This document shows, piece by piece, positions 21,538 to 33,600 of a stretch of DNA of 64,000 nucleotides; positions within the stretch are counted from its first letter, which is position 1, and every line of letters starts with the position of its first letter. The DNA lies in NCBI GenBank assembly GCA_036429605.1, contig JAVFKD010000004.1:930001-994000 (forward strand), written 5' to 3'. Under the pieces are notes generated by a model that was given only the letters and a program-made list of their open reading frames with translations, searched no databases and was not told the origin of the DNA. The DNA is from Cladobotryum mycophilum (taxonomy: Eukaryota; Ascomycota; Sordariomycetes; Hypocreales; Hypocreaceae). The position numbers were made by a program, and so were the translations under genes.

Positions 21538-22698
21538 ATGTATTTGAAGAGGTGCACTTTATTGGTAGTAAATGTTCCAGTCTTTATTTTATCCAATGAA
21601 TCCCTCATAGAGGATCTTGCGCGCGATTCGAATTATCTCCGGAAACTCGAACGCTCGTTTTCCGGAATCTCGTTTGTTACAAGCGTGAGGCTCTTCTGGG
21701 CGTATGAGTCAGAGATGACTCAAACAACAATAGTGAGTAACTGGCAACTGAGGTAAATCCAGGTCAAGGAAACTAACGAAACCAAGAGAAACCCAGATGA
21801 TGAGCTGAGTAGAGACGGTACTTCAGCCATTCTAGTCACAGCACAATCCGCGACGCGCAATTGCATCGACAGTGATACGGCTTCTACTTTCCCAATCCGC
21901 ACGAACCACTCCGAAATGGTCAAATTCGGGAGAGGCTCTGAATACTACGATGTAATAGTATCTAAAATTAGAACGATCTGTGAACCTTTTCAGAGCCTAG
22001 ATCATCAGTTAAAGGATAGTCTGGCATCAAAACTCAAACAATTTAAAGAACGGGCAACCAAACAAAATCTGTTCCAAGGTAATTAAGTTGTCGCTCATTT
22101 GGCTTGGTGCTGAATAAATCAAGGCATCATTCTTCTTCCACTACCGCGGCATAGCCATGCAAAAGTCCTTTGAGGGGCTTCTCAGGAGTCTATTGGCTCA
22201 GATCCTCCAGGCGCCCCGGAGAGGTTGGAAATGAGTCTGCGGGCTATCTTGTCGCAAAGATCCTTTGCCCTGGACTTGACGCTCTTCTTTGATGCGGTGG
22301 ACGAGTTTGATGGCCACCGGAAATTCATCTTGCGATTCCTCGGGGAGCTCGTGCAAAACCGTGCCGAATCTTTGACCAGGGTAAAAGTTTTATTTTCAAG
22401 TCGGCCATGGGAGAGCTCCAAGAAAAAGTTCCAAGATTGCCCAGGCCTCAAGATCCACGAGATGACTGAAAATGACATTCGACTGTACTGTACGATTACT
22501 CTTTCGGAGCTTGAAAGCGCTCCGTCACTCGTCACAGACCTAGTGCCAGAGATTGTTCAACGGTCACAAGGGGTTTTTCTTTGGGTAAAGTTGGTCATAA
22601 AAGATCTGAGTGCTTTTGTTTCATCTGTCAGCAGTACTGATCTTCGTGTCGTCCAGCAGAAGCTGCCGCGTCTTCGCGATCCTTTGAGGAAGAAATGA
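21538..22698 (+). pseudogene. Relic of a NACHT NLR (fungal STAND protein), P-loop region missing
   Basis: Three separate pieces line up in order with a typical fungal NACHT-type NLR. From 21538 a frame gives EDLARDSNYLRKLERSFSGI and ISFVTSVRLFWAYE, the end of the esterase-like N-terminal domain. About 21808-22085 continues with ATRNCIDSD and FPIRTNHSEMVKFGRG. About 22123-22230 gives SFFFHYRGIAMQKSFEGLLR, and 22225-22698 gives the Walker B-like LTLFFDAVDEFDGH, KVLFSSRPWE, ENDIRLYC and VFLWVKLVIKDL. The pieces are in different frames with stops between them. The stretch that should carry the Walker A P-loop is absent between NLFQG and SFFFHYRG. No C-terminal repeats follow. A dead NLR, whose intact relatives act in self/non-self recognition. 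Confidence 0.8.
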
Positions 22699-24330
22699 AG
22701 CGACTTGCCAGTGACATATTGCGCCTCGCCTCGCCTCACCAAACGTAGCAGGATGGTTACTTGGTCATTGGGCAGACGCGAATTTCCAAGACAGTTCAGG
22801 ACGAACGCCTCTGGACTGGTTTCTGAGCATAGACTGCCAAGGGGATCTAAAAACAAGAGTCAGAATGTGCTGCTTGCTTATTGAGTGAGGGAGCGTTGTG
22901 ATGAAGGTAGTGTAGCACCTCGACTGGAGGCGTAGAGCGGGCGTGGAGGGAGTGACCTTCGTCAGATCAGGCATTGATTGATGTGGCGTAGGTAAGCGGG
23001 GAACCGAAACTGAGCGGCGGCGTCCAGTTGTCGCTGAACTGGTTTCACCAAAACGGCGTCTAGAAGAAAGAAAAAGCCAATCCAATCATAAGATGGGGGT
23101 AAAAGAGGAATAAGAGAATTACTATAATCACTTGTAGTAGCAAAAGCACACACACACAATGTTCTTGTTCCATTCATCCATCGTTCGTTCATCATCATGA
23201 TCCTCTACACAGTTTCTTTTTTCTGACAGGCATGTTCAGGGCCATCAAGACGGGCACTGTTGGGCCACTATATTATGTGGGAGGCCACGAATGAAAATGA
23301 GGTTTGAGTGATGAGATGTGCTGTGTATCACGCATATTGGGCCTGTCAACATGTATGTTTTTTCCCCCGCTCCAATTCCCGCCAAACAGCGCAATGTGAT
23401 TTTGCAAACAAGGTCCATCCTTGATTTCTGTTAATTAATTCTTGTTCAGGCCTTTCGCATCCAACCCATCTGTTATATTACTCGCGCCCCCAACAGCAGC
23501 CAGACCCTCTCGCTGGCCCCAGCCCTCTCACGCGGGAGACAAAAAACACCCAATCAGAGCCTATGGCAAGGTGATTGCTAACACCCAAGAAATAGACGAA
23601 AAGAAGAGAAATGCATAGATACAAAAGAAACAGACAGACACGAGAGGAATAGACAGACACAAGAGAAACAGACAGAAACGTCAGAAACCAAGAGACGTAA
23701 TAGCTACGAACCCGTCCATCATGTTCAGCGTTCCGGTGTTTATTTTTCACCCCTTGCCTCTCTCTCTCTCTCTCTCTCAGTCTTCTCAGTCAAGTCATAT
23801 ATGAGTATTCATTTTATGCATTCCCCGCAAACGGTCCCGGTTTCTCTCATACAATACCTGTTTTTGAATACTACCCAAAAATCAACTCCATTCAAATCCT
23901 TCTTTACCTTTTGTCCACCTCTATAAAGCCTAAACTCCAACATTACAACCAAAAAGAAAGAAAGAACCTTGGAAGCTATAGCTAAGGTTCTGAACCTTTT
24001 TATAATTTTTTATCTTCAAGCTTACCATCCTAAATTTATCACTGTCTTTTCCTTTCTTTCCTTTACAGCTAATTAAAATACTAAATAACCTACTGAGGTA
24101 TCTTCCATCTGTTTACAATTTTTTTCACGTCTTTTGCTTACCTCGTCACCTTGCTTATACCAAAAACCTCAATTTAAAAAATAATAATAAAAATAATAAA
24201 AATAATAACAATAAACATCTCTTTATTTTATTTTATTATTACTATATAAAAACTTGCTTTGATCTTTCTTCTTTATTGGTATTAATTACCTTCCCCTTAG
24301 CTTTCTTCGTCTCATCGAAAATCTCCCGTA
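22699..24330. other. Gene-poor, AT-rich 5' region
   Basis: No gene supported. It contains a (CT)n tract near 23759-23780 and an AT-rich block of TAA/ATA triplets near 24178-24245. The last several hundred bases look like a promoter and long leader of the OB-fold gene. Confidence 0.4.
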
Positions 24331-24375
24331 ATGGATCGAGCTACTCGCGGTAGTGGCCGCGGTAGAGCTAGATAG
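24331..24375 (+). promoter_or_regulatory. Candidate uORF upstream of the OB-fold gene
   Basis: ATG at 24331 opens a 14-codon frame (MDRATRGSGRGRAR) that stops at 24375, 154 bp before the main start. If transcribed in the leader it could dampen translation of the downstream gene. The arginine-glycine content is notable. Whether the transcript includes it is unknown. Confidence 0.35.
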
Positions 24376-24529
24376 GCCGTAGCCGTAGTGATGAAAGTGC
24401 CGTCTCACTGCCGTCCGTCGGGTGTTCCTTTGACACTGGCAGGTTCTCAACCAACAACACATGCTAAGCCGTTAAGCAGCCCCCCCCTTTTGTACTAGGC
24501 ATACGTGACCGAAAACCACCAGCAATCTC

Positions 24530-25645
24530 ATGATGCCCTCCCCGAAAATCATTCTCTTCACCGGCGCACCAGTCTTTTCTTCCGTAGACACCCAGTCCTG
24601 CACCCTCCATCGTTTCGCCCACCCGTTTGATAAATTCCTAGCACTCAATCACTACCATGATGATGAAAAGTCCGAGTCACCTTTACTCGTGCAGCCTGCT
24701 GCTGCTGCTGCTGCTTCCCATGCTGTATGGCGTTCACTCCCGTTGACGCGCCAGCCGCTCCACACCGGCTTCAGCCAGAACCACAATTTTCAAATGCATT
24801 CCTTTCAAGGGAACTTGGACTTTTTCACGACGGCGGATGTGACGGCTCGCATTGCAACATCGCAGTCCTCGGAAGGGGACAGCTATGATGCCGAGTATGA
24901 TGGCGATGATGCTGAGAATGTACTCACGCAGTTTTGCGAAGAGGCACTCGCTGCGCATAATGCCACGCCCCTGAGCCAAGGCGATAGCTTCGAGCAGAGC
25001 CAAACTGAGGAAACATCCTTTATGACAAATTCCACCACCGAGCTCAACACCACACTCACGACTATCCCGCCGCCACCACCGCCTATTCCAGGCCATCTAT
25101 CAGACCTGGAGGACATACCCTCCGCCTCCCGCATCACCGCCCTAAGCCCCCAAACCGTGACCCTCAACCTCATCGTCGCCATCATATCCATCGCCCAGCC
25201 CCGCACAGTCACCACCCGCTGGGGCAGCAAGTTCTCCCTCGTCGAGGTCCTCGTCGGCGACGATACGCGCTCCGGCTTCGCCGTGACCTTTTGGCTCTCC
25301 GCCGACGACGACCACGAGACGTGCCAGGTCGCCAAACTAAGACGCCAGGACGTGGCCCTCATGGAGAATGTGGCCCTGCACGTCTTCAGGGGGAAGGTGT
25401 ACGGGCAGAGCCTGAGGAGGGGGATGACCAAGGTGAGCCTCTTGTGGAGGAGGGACGGGGGCGGGTATTACTCCGCTAGGGACCTGACCAAGAGGACGGC
25501 GGCGGCTGCGAGGCATCCGCAGCAGGAGAAGGCGAGGTTGGTCAAGGACTGGGTGATTCACTTCGTGGGGCGGGATCCGGGCTCGATGCGGAAGAGGGAG
25601 GATCGAAAGTCTTGGGATAAACCGCCTGATGATACGCAGGACTAG
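24530..25645 (+). CDS. OB-fold domain protein (putative nucleic-acid binding)
   Basis: 371 residues in one exon. The N-terminal half is low-complexity with an alanine run, acidic stretches and a proline run (IPPPPPPIPG). The C-terminal half looks like an OB-fold: ITALSPQTVTLNLIVAIISI, then TRWGSKFSLVEVLVGDDT and SGFAVTFWL, then LRRQDVALMENVALHVFRGK and a basic tail. The segment -VTTRWG- followed by a strand and -D(D/E)T- recalls RPA/telomere-type OB proteins, but I cannot name the orthologue. Codon use is GC-rich, unlike the AT-rich leader. A short uORF lies 154 bp upstream. Confidence 0.6.
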   Translation: MMPSPKIILFTGAPVFSSVDTQSCTLHRFAHPFDKFLALNHYHDDEKSESPLLVQPAAAAAASHAVWRSLPLTRQPLHTGFSQNHNFQMHSFQGNLDFFTTADVTARIATSQSSEGDSYDAEYDGDDAENVLTQFCEEALAAHNATPLSQGDSFEQSQTEETSFMTNSTTELNTTLTTIPPPPPPIPGHLSDLEDIPSASRITALSPQTVTLNLIVAIISIAQPRTVTTRWGSKFSLVEVLVGDDTRSGFAVTFWLSADDDHETCQVAKLRRQDVALMENVALHVFRGKVYGQSLRRGMTKVSLLWRRDGGGYYSARDLTKRTAAAARHPQQEKARLVKDWVIHFVGRDPGSMRKREDRKSWDKPPDDTQD

Positions 25646-25718
25646 GCATGTATCTTTCTTTGATATGGTTTGTCCGTCTTTTCTTCCTTTTTCTTTCTTC
25701 TTTTTTCTTTCTCTTTTA

Positions 25719-25768
25719 TTTTCCCTTCTTTTCCCTTCTTTTCCCTTCTTTTCCCTTCTTTTCCCCCT
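25719..25768. repeat. Polypyrimidine decamer tandem repeat
   Basis: At least four copies of TTCCCTTCTT in a 130 bp C/T-only strand (about 25670-25800) just downstream of the OB-fold gene. Its mirror symmetry could favour triplex (H-DNA) structure. Confidence 0.75.
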
Positions 25769-26034
25769 CTTGTCTTCTTCTTCTCTTTTCCTTTTATTTT
25801 CTTCTTCTTTGGATTAATGTTGGGATATTGGCTACGTCGGGAATGCAAGGGAGCTTTTTGGGACACAATGTACATATTGGTCATATTATTATTTACTATG
25901 GAGCAAAGATTTCATCAACAGAACTTTTACATGCCCAAGGACAACCCGTATTTTACATGTATGCTTCATTAGTGGAGATGACAGCCAAAACTCCCTCTAC
26001 CATAAACGCCAGTCTCGGTTCATTTCGAGAATAT

Positions 26035-28139
26035 CTAAACATGAGCAGGGGCCGCGTGCTTCTTCCGGCCGTTGACCCCCTTCTTGACAGACTTGAGCTC
26101 GAGACCCAAGGTGGCTAAGAACGCGCACCCGGCGCAGGCCAGAGAGATGTAGTACGTGTTGCGCAGGCCGCTCATGTACGCCTCGAGGACGGCGTCGACG
26201 GCGTCAAGGCGGTCGATGCGGGCGAGGACGTTTTTGATCTCGGAAGCGCCGCTGTTGATGAAGATTTGGGGGTCGATGCCGATGTTGTCAGCGTTGATCT
26301 TGTCGATGAGGCCGTTCTGGAAGACGGTCTGGGCGACGGCGACGAAGATGGCGCCGCCAAAGGCCTGGAAGAACTGGACGCAGGCCGTGCCCACGGGGAC
26401 CCATTCCTGGGGGAGGACCGTCTGGACGACGAGCACGCCGATCTGGAAACCGGCGCCGATACCGAGGCCCGTGAGGACCTGGTAGCCGAACCACGCGCGG
26501 AGGGGGTGTGGACGCCAAAGGTGGTAATCATGCCGGAGCCGACGGTGAAGAGGAGCATGCAGGGGACAATGATGAAGCTGTAGTAGCCAATGGCGGAGAT
26601 GAGCCCTCCCGAGACGATGGAGATGAAGACGGTGGATAGTAAAAGGGGAGGATCTTTATGCCTGCCTGGACGGCGCTGACGCCTTGAATGGCCTGGAAGT
26701 AGAGTGCTTTTTGAAATGTCAGCAAGTTGCAGGATAGAGAGAGGGGGGGCTTAAACTTACAAAGGTAGTAAATAAGAGGGAAGAAACCAGCACCAAAGAA
26801 CATGGCAAAGATCATGGCACACAGCACATTGCGGTTCTTGAATAGCCGGGGGGCAACGTCCCCTTATCCCCCTGCCAGAGCTGAACAGCAATGAAAATGG
26901 CAATCATCACGCCGAAGCCGACAAACAGGCCGATGATCTTGGCGTCGCTCCAGGCATACTTGGCCCCGCCCCACTGCAGGGCAAGCAGGAGCATGACGAT
27001 GGCGGGGAGGAAGATGGCTGTGCCGATGATGTCGAGCTGGCGCAGGCGGGCCACGAAGCTCTGGCCCAGGGTGTCGGCCGTGTTGCGGTTGACGCGGAGG
27101 ACGAAGAGGACCATGGCCATGGCGATGCCGCCGATGGGGAGGTTGATGTAGAAGCACCAGCGCCAGCTGACGTTTTCGGTGAAGGCGCCGCCGAGGAGGG
27201 GACCGGCGACGGAGGCGATGCCCCACATGCCGCCGATGAGACCAAAGGCCATGGGACGTCTACGTAGGGGCACTAGGAAGGGAAGGGGATGTAAGTCCGG
27301 TGATTCGATGGTTATTAGATTTTATGCGGGGATGACATACTAGATAGAGAGAGGATGACTATGGATCCAGAGAACAAACCAGCGGTTCCAATCTAGAAAG
27401 CTGTTAGATGCTGAGGTGGTTCATCATCAGGGGAAAAAAGGGGGTGGTTCAAAGGCGAGATTCAAAGGGGAGAGTTTAAAGGGCGAGATGCTTACCCCTG
27501 CAACGGCTCGGCCGATAATAAAGGCAGTCGACGTGGGCGCAAGAGCGCATACCAGACTCCCGACTTCGAAGATGAAAATGGCAGCCAGGTAGGTAAACTT
27601 TACGTTGAACAGCTTGTACACTGTTCCGTACATGGGTTGCAGGGCCGTCGTCGTGAGTAAATAGGCGGAGCCATACCAGCCCTATGATAATGGAATTCTG
27701 GTCAACCATGAACTTATCCTCCCATCACGTATCCCTGATGTCTCGGACAATTTTCATATTGAACGAAGAAATCATGTGTAGATTGGGCAAGACTCACGAT
27801 ATCCTTGACGCTGTTGAAATGGGCCGTGATGGTACCCAGCGCAGGCGCAATAATGGTCTGATCAAGGGCAACCAGAAAGACGGCCAGACACAGGGCGACC
27901 AAGATGACGACGAGTTTCAGACCAGAAGGATACTCTGTTGTGTCTTCTTCTTCTTCTTCTCCCTCTCCTCCTTCCTCCCGTGATATCGATTCATCCTTGG
28001 GGGTGACTTCAGAAGTCTCTGTTCCTCCTTCTTGCTTCTTCTCCACGCCGAGTTCCTTTTCGACAACCGGGCTCATCATTGCGGAATCGACTTCTGTCTT
28101 GTCTGATGAGTGACGCTGCTCAGGTGTCGAGGCAGCCAT
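26035..28139 (-). CDS. MFS drug:H+ antiporter, DHA2 family (14 TM), frame-disrupted
   Basis: Exons fit at 28139-27798, 27681-27496, 27392-27341, 27272-26761 and 26706-26035. The first exon has a long acidic cytosolic N-terminus, then TM1 ending VALDQTIIAPALGTI. Then come GWYGSAYLLTTTALQPMYG and IIGRAVAGIGTAGLFSG, the antiporter motif C (GGMWGIASVAGPLLGG), WRWCFYINLPIGG, and a C-terminal half with FGAGFFPLIYYL, GYQVLTGLGIGAGFQ and GTACVQFFQAFGGAIF. Three single-base losses disrupt the frame: the G-run 26849-26854, the run at 26641-26648, and about 26493-26505. Repairing all three gives about 588 residues, normal for the family. Likely an exporter of toxins or secondary metabolites; no biosynthetic cluster adjoins it. 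Confidence 0.9.
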
Positions 28140-28487
28140 TTCCCCCTTTTTTTGGCCCCAGAATTCTTCGCTGTGTCTTCCGAACAAGGTGAACTCAACA
28201 GAAGTTAATGAGACGACGGTGATTATGGGAGATGAGACCCCTCTTCAAGCCCTTTTTGACAATTGTTTCCTGGAAAAGTCGGATGATGATTGGTTGGGTA
28301 GCCGAGTAGATAGTCTAGACGCCGACAATCGGGGGCTACTACGGGCGATCGAGTTGTTCGTGTTGGCGTAGTGTAATAAGGACCCAACCCTCTACGAGAT
28401 GGAGGCTGCGGTGAATCCTCAGACGTGGAAGGAGCAGAAATATGGCCCTAGATTATATCCGAAACTTTGATCTCAATGGGGAACAAT

Positions 28488-28512
28488 TATATATATATAT
28501 ATATATATATAT
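28488..28512. repeat. (AT)n microsatellite
   Basis: About 12 AT units upstream of the DHA2 gene. Confidence 0.9.
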
Positions 28513-28914
28513 GAGATTGACTGGACTAAAAGAAAGAAGAGATGACTCAAAAGGCTAATTATGGAATGCGTGCGTGCCAAGCAGCTGAAACTTATACCCA
28601 CGATGGACCCGATCAATGCGAGGCAAACCTCCTTCTCCTCCTCCCCTCCGCCAGCACCAGCACCCGCACACCCACATCCCGTAAATGCATTGAAGCGGCT
28701 ACCTATTGGATTTTCACCACTTGCACTAACGAAAAAAAGAAGAAAAAGAAGACTAGATATCTAGTATTTCTCCAATAGAATCTAGCACAAGGTATTTAGC
28801 ACGCAAGTCCCCATTACCCGGGACTAATCGGGGAGAATCACTTGTCCGAGCCCAGTTCGTAGCTGGATGCTTGTACCCCATAACACTACCTAGCTAGTCA
28901 TATTTTCATGATAT

Positions 28915-28952
<38 letters not shown>

Positions 28953-28973
28953 AAGAAAGAAAGAAAGAAAAGA
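28915..28973. repeat. (GA)n(GAAA)n purine tract
   Basis: About 15 GA units run into five to six GAAA units, forming a 59-base purine-only strand. Confidence 0.9.
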
Positions 28974-30639
28974 CGGTCTGCTGAAAATCCAATGGGAGCT
29001 TTCATACAAGGTCCCCTCTCCCCTAGATTCATCATGTTGGGGGGTGGAGGGGGGGAACAGTTGTCAATACGGTTCACAACTCACAGTTCATGAGTAACAA
29101 GCAAGACAAGGCGGACAAAGCAGCAATACCGATGTCCGAACCATGGCGTTTCTTGTCCCTCAAAGTCACCGCTAAAATAGAATGGGATGCCCCTTGTAAG
29201 GAAACGCTTGTTTGTTTTGTACTACTTCGGTAACGTGGGATGAACGAGCCGCGCCCCCCGAAAAAAGCTTGGTTCGTTTCGTTCGTTCTTAGGGAGGAGG
29301 GTGTGTGTCTTGTCTCGGCCGGCAAACGACGCCCACGTGCGTTTTGTGAGATGTGAGTTTTTTGGGGTTACATTGGGGGGGGGGAGGGTGGTGGTGGACT
29401 GGGAGTGGACTGGGAGGGAGTGGTTCGGTAGAGGAGATCCGGGGATGATGTGCCACAGCTTTACATTATGTAAACTGAGTGATGACAGCAACATCTCCAT
29501 GTTTTTGTTTGTTTATACCAAAACTACATTCCAGCATTGATAAAAACAAACATCTTCGTCAAACAGAACGAACAGTATCACGCTTTGGTGAAAATCAATA
29601 TATTGATCCCCCCTTCATGCATGATGCAGCTACACCAAGAAAAAAGAAAAAAACAAAGCAGTCAAGCTAATCAAACGCCACAAACGCTTCCCATTCACCT
29701 TACAAATCAACTCCACAGCTTCTCGAGCCCATCGTTCCAGAGTGTGTGTAGTACTAGGTAGTTTTCAATACATTCCCTCTCCCTTACTTGCTCACAAAGC
29801 TGAAAACACCAAGTATCAAGTAACAGCCCAGCTGATCCAAGCACGCAAAACCTCGCACTTTCAGACAATGCCGAGCCGACGCTTTCATGTTCTCGACAAG
29901 GAAAAAGAAGCAATAACAAATGTGCTCGATTTGCACCCTCTAGATTCAAAAAGGGAGAAGAAAAGAAAAGAAAAGAAAGAAGAAAAACTTGATTGGGTAC
30001 CAGATACTAGGTAGGTGAATGTCTTTGTGTACATTCTAGGTGCCTATAGTGAAATGGATGGTGACTCAGACACTGCTCTCAGGGGATCTAGACTACCTGA
30101 TAGGGCTGGAACTGCATCATCAACTTGTCGGGTACGTCACCCGCCGTAAGACTCGCTGTAGGACTCGTCATGCAATGAACCACCCTCAATTACAGGTATT
30201 TATCTATAATTGTTTATACACGGCTATACACGCAACAGGAACCCCATCAGCAACCCATTCACAATGTGGTTATACAAAACATGCAGAGTCTCGGTAGCAT
30301 CACCACAGCTGAACACATCACACGTGCACACTCCCCACTGTACTCCGTACCCGCGCTTCCTTCACCGCGCAACCTCCCAACCTCCAGACCTCCAGACCTC
30401 CAACCGTCGCATAGCGCTTAATCTTCGCCCATCATGTGGCCATGTTTGACTCATCATTCATTTGCTACACAAAGCCTCTACAGCGCGTACAGAATACGGA
30501 ACACAGAGTACATACACATACCACCCCAAATCTATCCATCACACCGTCATTGTCCTGTAAGTACCCAGTACTACCGAGTCCAGCTATATAATATCCTGCA
30601 AAAATTACCAAATCATGCATGCACATGTGACATCTCCCT

Positions 30640-33600
30640 CTATTCCGATTCCTCCTCACTGCTACCACTGCCACTACCACCACTACCACTGCCGCTACCC
30701 TCCCCCTTCTCACTCGCAGCCTCATTGGACGGCACCCACAACAGCAGCCCATCCTTATCAATCTTCATCCCCTCCGTCGGGATAATTCTCAACACCTTCT
30801 GGAAGTACTTGTCCCTCACCACCAACCCCGGTCGCACGTACACCCCACGCACAAGCGGGAGCAGCCGATATGTCCTTGTCCGCCGCGACATGGGCAGCAG
30901 ATTCATCGTCGTCTGCTTGGCTCCCGAAAACGCAAATGCATCGCTTGGCTCCATCGTCAACCCGAATGTCAAGAAATGACTCGACGGGTTCTCAATCGTG
31001 AGATCCAGCTGCACGAGACCTGCGCCCTCTGGAGGACTATGCAGAACCGATGCCATCACCCTAGGTTCCGATCCCAGCACCCCATACTGCCCAACGGACA
31101 TGGTCGTGGTGTTGAGACCGCCCTCTTCAGCTTTCCCTCGTCTCCTCCAGCGAATAATAAACGCTAGATCGATAGAGACGGGGTGTCTGTCATCTAGACT
31201 GAATTTCTGAACCACCAAATCAAACTGCGCTTCCTGCATCGTCTTCGGAGAGACTACAATGCCGGTCTCCGATATCTCCGGCCTACTCACCACACTACAC
31301 CGCACGTTGCTACCCGTTGGCGTAACCGTCATGTCCATGCCTAGCACGTCAAGGTCCTCGCCTGCAAACGATGCGTAATGGCAAGCCAGACACCATTGCT
31401 GCGCAAGCCCTCGTACTGATTTGTTGGTCTCGTCAGCCGCATCTAGACCCTCTGAATCAAATAGGCTCGGCCAGGGGTCCGGGTGAAGCCGTGGCAGCAA
31501 ATCATAATTAGCCTCAAACGCATTGACAATATTAAGATCAATAGGCAGTAGCTGCACAATCGGTGTTGCGGCGTCCGACTCCAGATGATACAACGCCCGA
31601 ACTTGCACCTCGTATGCCGTGGGAGCTGGTGCTGGATCGATACGGACAACAAGGTCTTGCGATGCCGATCTCTCAATAACACCAAGTGCAAGCCCCGAGA
31701 TTCGTGACTCTTCCTCTCCAGCCTCTGCGGTTTTCTTTTGGTCACCAATCTCTACTTGGTATGGCGGAATTGATTTTGCGATAATGTTGACATCCAACTT
31801 GACATTGGCAGAACCATCCTCTTCATTGACCAGCTTGATTCGCAACTCGATCGGTTCATTTGCGTAGTATTGACTAAGAGGCTGATCTAGCCTCAGTTTC
31901 ACCTTTGGTGGTCGTGGTAAAATGTGAAGCGCATGGCCATCAGGTCGAGGCAGGCGCGGTTTGGCCAACCCCTGAATGAACCACCCCGTAGTCTTGTCGG
32001 TGACACGGAACTTTAGGCTATAGTTCAAGTCAAAAGTTTCGCTCTTGTATGAGAGCAACACTGACGACGCCTGTGCATCCCCTGATTCTCGTAAAGGAAT
32101 ATCTAGTTCAAACACACGTCTCTGCCCAGGCTTTAGTGTCAGGTCGCCTTTGCCTCTGACCTGTGTTGTTTTCTCCTCTTCATTGTCTTCACTTTCTTCA
32201 AAATCTTCCGTCATTGAAACGGTAGATACGGTTGTGATATCGTTAGATGAGCTTGCTGCAGTATTCTCCGAGTCGTGCTCAATCAGGATAGGTTTCAGAC
32301 TGCCGGTAAATCGAACCTCAATTGAGGACAGAACCACAGGAGCAGCGCCTTTTAGTGCATCTGACTTGAGGGAAAGCTGAGCTAGGCATGTTTCGCCAGC
32401 CCTACCTTCTTTGCTCCGGAACACAAACGTGGCCGATACAAAGGATGGGACATTGTCATCAGATATGCTCACCGACGGCTTGGCCTCTAACTTGACCCCT
32501 TCCAGGGACTTTTCAAGGTCATAATGCCATTTCGGCCGTAGAGTATATCCTATCAAAAGGTCAGCAATTGTTGCGTAAGCCAGTCAGTTAACTCACTTCT
32601 ATCCATCAGCTCCCAATCAATGGCAACTACAAGATCTCCACGTCCAGAACTCGCTGCCGCTCTCCTCATTAACCACAAGACGTCTTCAGAGATATCGATC
32701 CACCATTCAGACCGGAAGGATGAGTCCTCCCATATCGGCCTTAGCATGGCCACCACTTCGTTCCAGGACTCTTGTGAAGCCATCTCCTTGGCACAATCGA
32801 CGGCGATCTCAGCGGCTATTCGGTGCTGTTTCCGAGCCTGGAACTGCGTCCTCGCGTTGATCAGACAGTCGACGATGAGTTGGGAATGGTTGATCCCCCT
32901 CCTCGCAGAGGAAATTCCCTATGAGGCGGCGGACACAAATACGTATCGTACATGTAGGCCTTGCTGGCAACCTGCGATGCGGGGGATGCATCCGGCGCTC
33001 CTCTATCTTCCTCTGGCATTCTACGTGCAAATTCCCGTCGTCTGGCAAGATGTCCCGCCGCTATCCGATACCAGTAGCCCGTATGATGCAGTAACTCCCA
33101 CGGTTTCAATCGTTCTCCCAAGACTGGCTTTTCGGGCGGAAGATAAATGGCACTTGTCGAAGGGGCTAGACCGGGGATCTCGACCATTTCAATAAGATTA
33201 GCCATCACCATGGCCCAGCGAGCCTCCCAAGCTTGCCACCCGTAGTTCTGCGTTCCTCGCCCCTGATTCTCCACAATGTAGGTCACGCGCTCCCGATGGG
33301 CCTGCCACCGTCTTACCGCCATGCTACTCTGTCCCATCCAGAGATGCAACCGTAGACAGCGTATAGAAATGATGTCAGCCAGTAGCCGCGCCTCGTTCCA
33401 GCGAGGACTCCAGCTAGGAAGAAGTTCAAAAACATCCTGGCTCAACAATATGTCGTATGCCTGCTCAAACGAACGAATGGCTACATCAATCTCGTGGCGG
33501 AATTCGGCAAATACTGCAGATTTAAAATCATATCGGAAATTCCAGTCTGGGACTGAGAGGGTTTGTGATGTTCCAGACGTGGGCGGGATGGTAGGCGGCG

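Larger units (their letters stand above)
28140..30639. other. Intergenic with microsatellites, no gene supported
   Basis: 2.5 kb upstream of the transporter and downstream of TRAPPC11. It has several short tandem repeats and a G-run (29376-29384). Scattered frames of 60-100 codons overlap each other on both strands and show no domain. Confidence 0.45.

Noticed and set aside
26172..27245. Long alternative frames across the DHA2 gene (Ser/Arg/Pro-rich)
   Set aside because: They arise from GC-rich codon use on the same strand; the hydrophobic transporter frame is clearly the real one.
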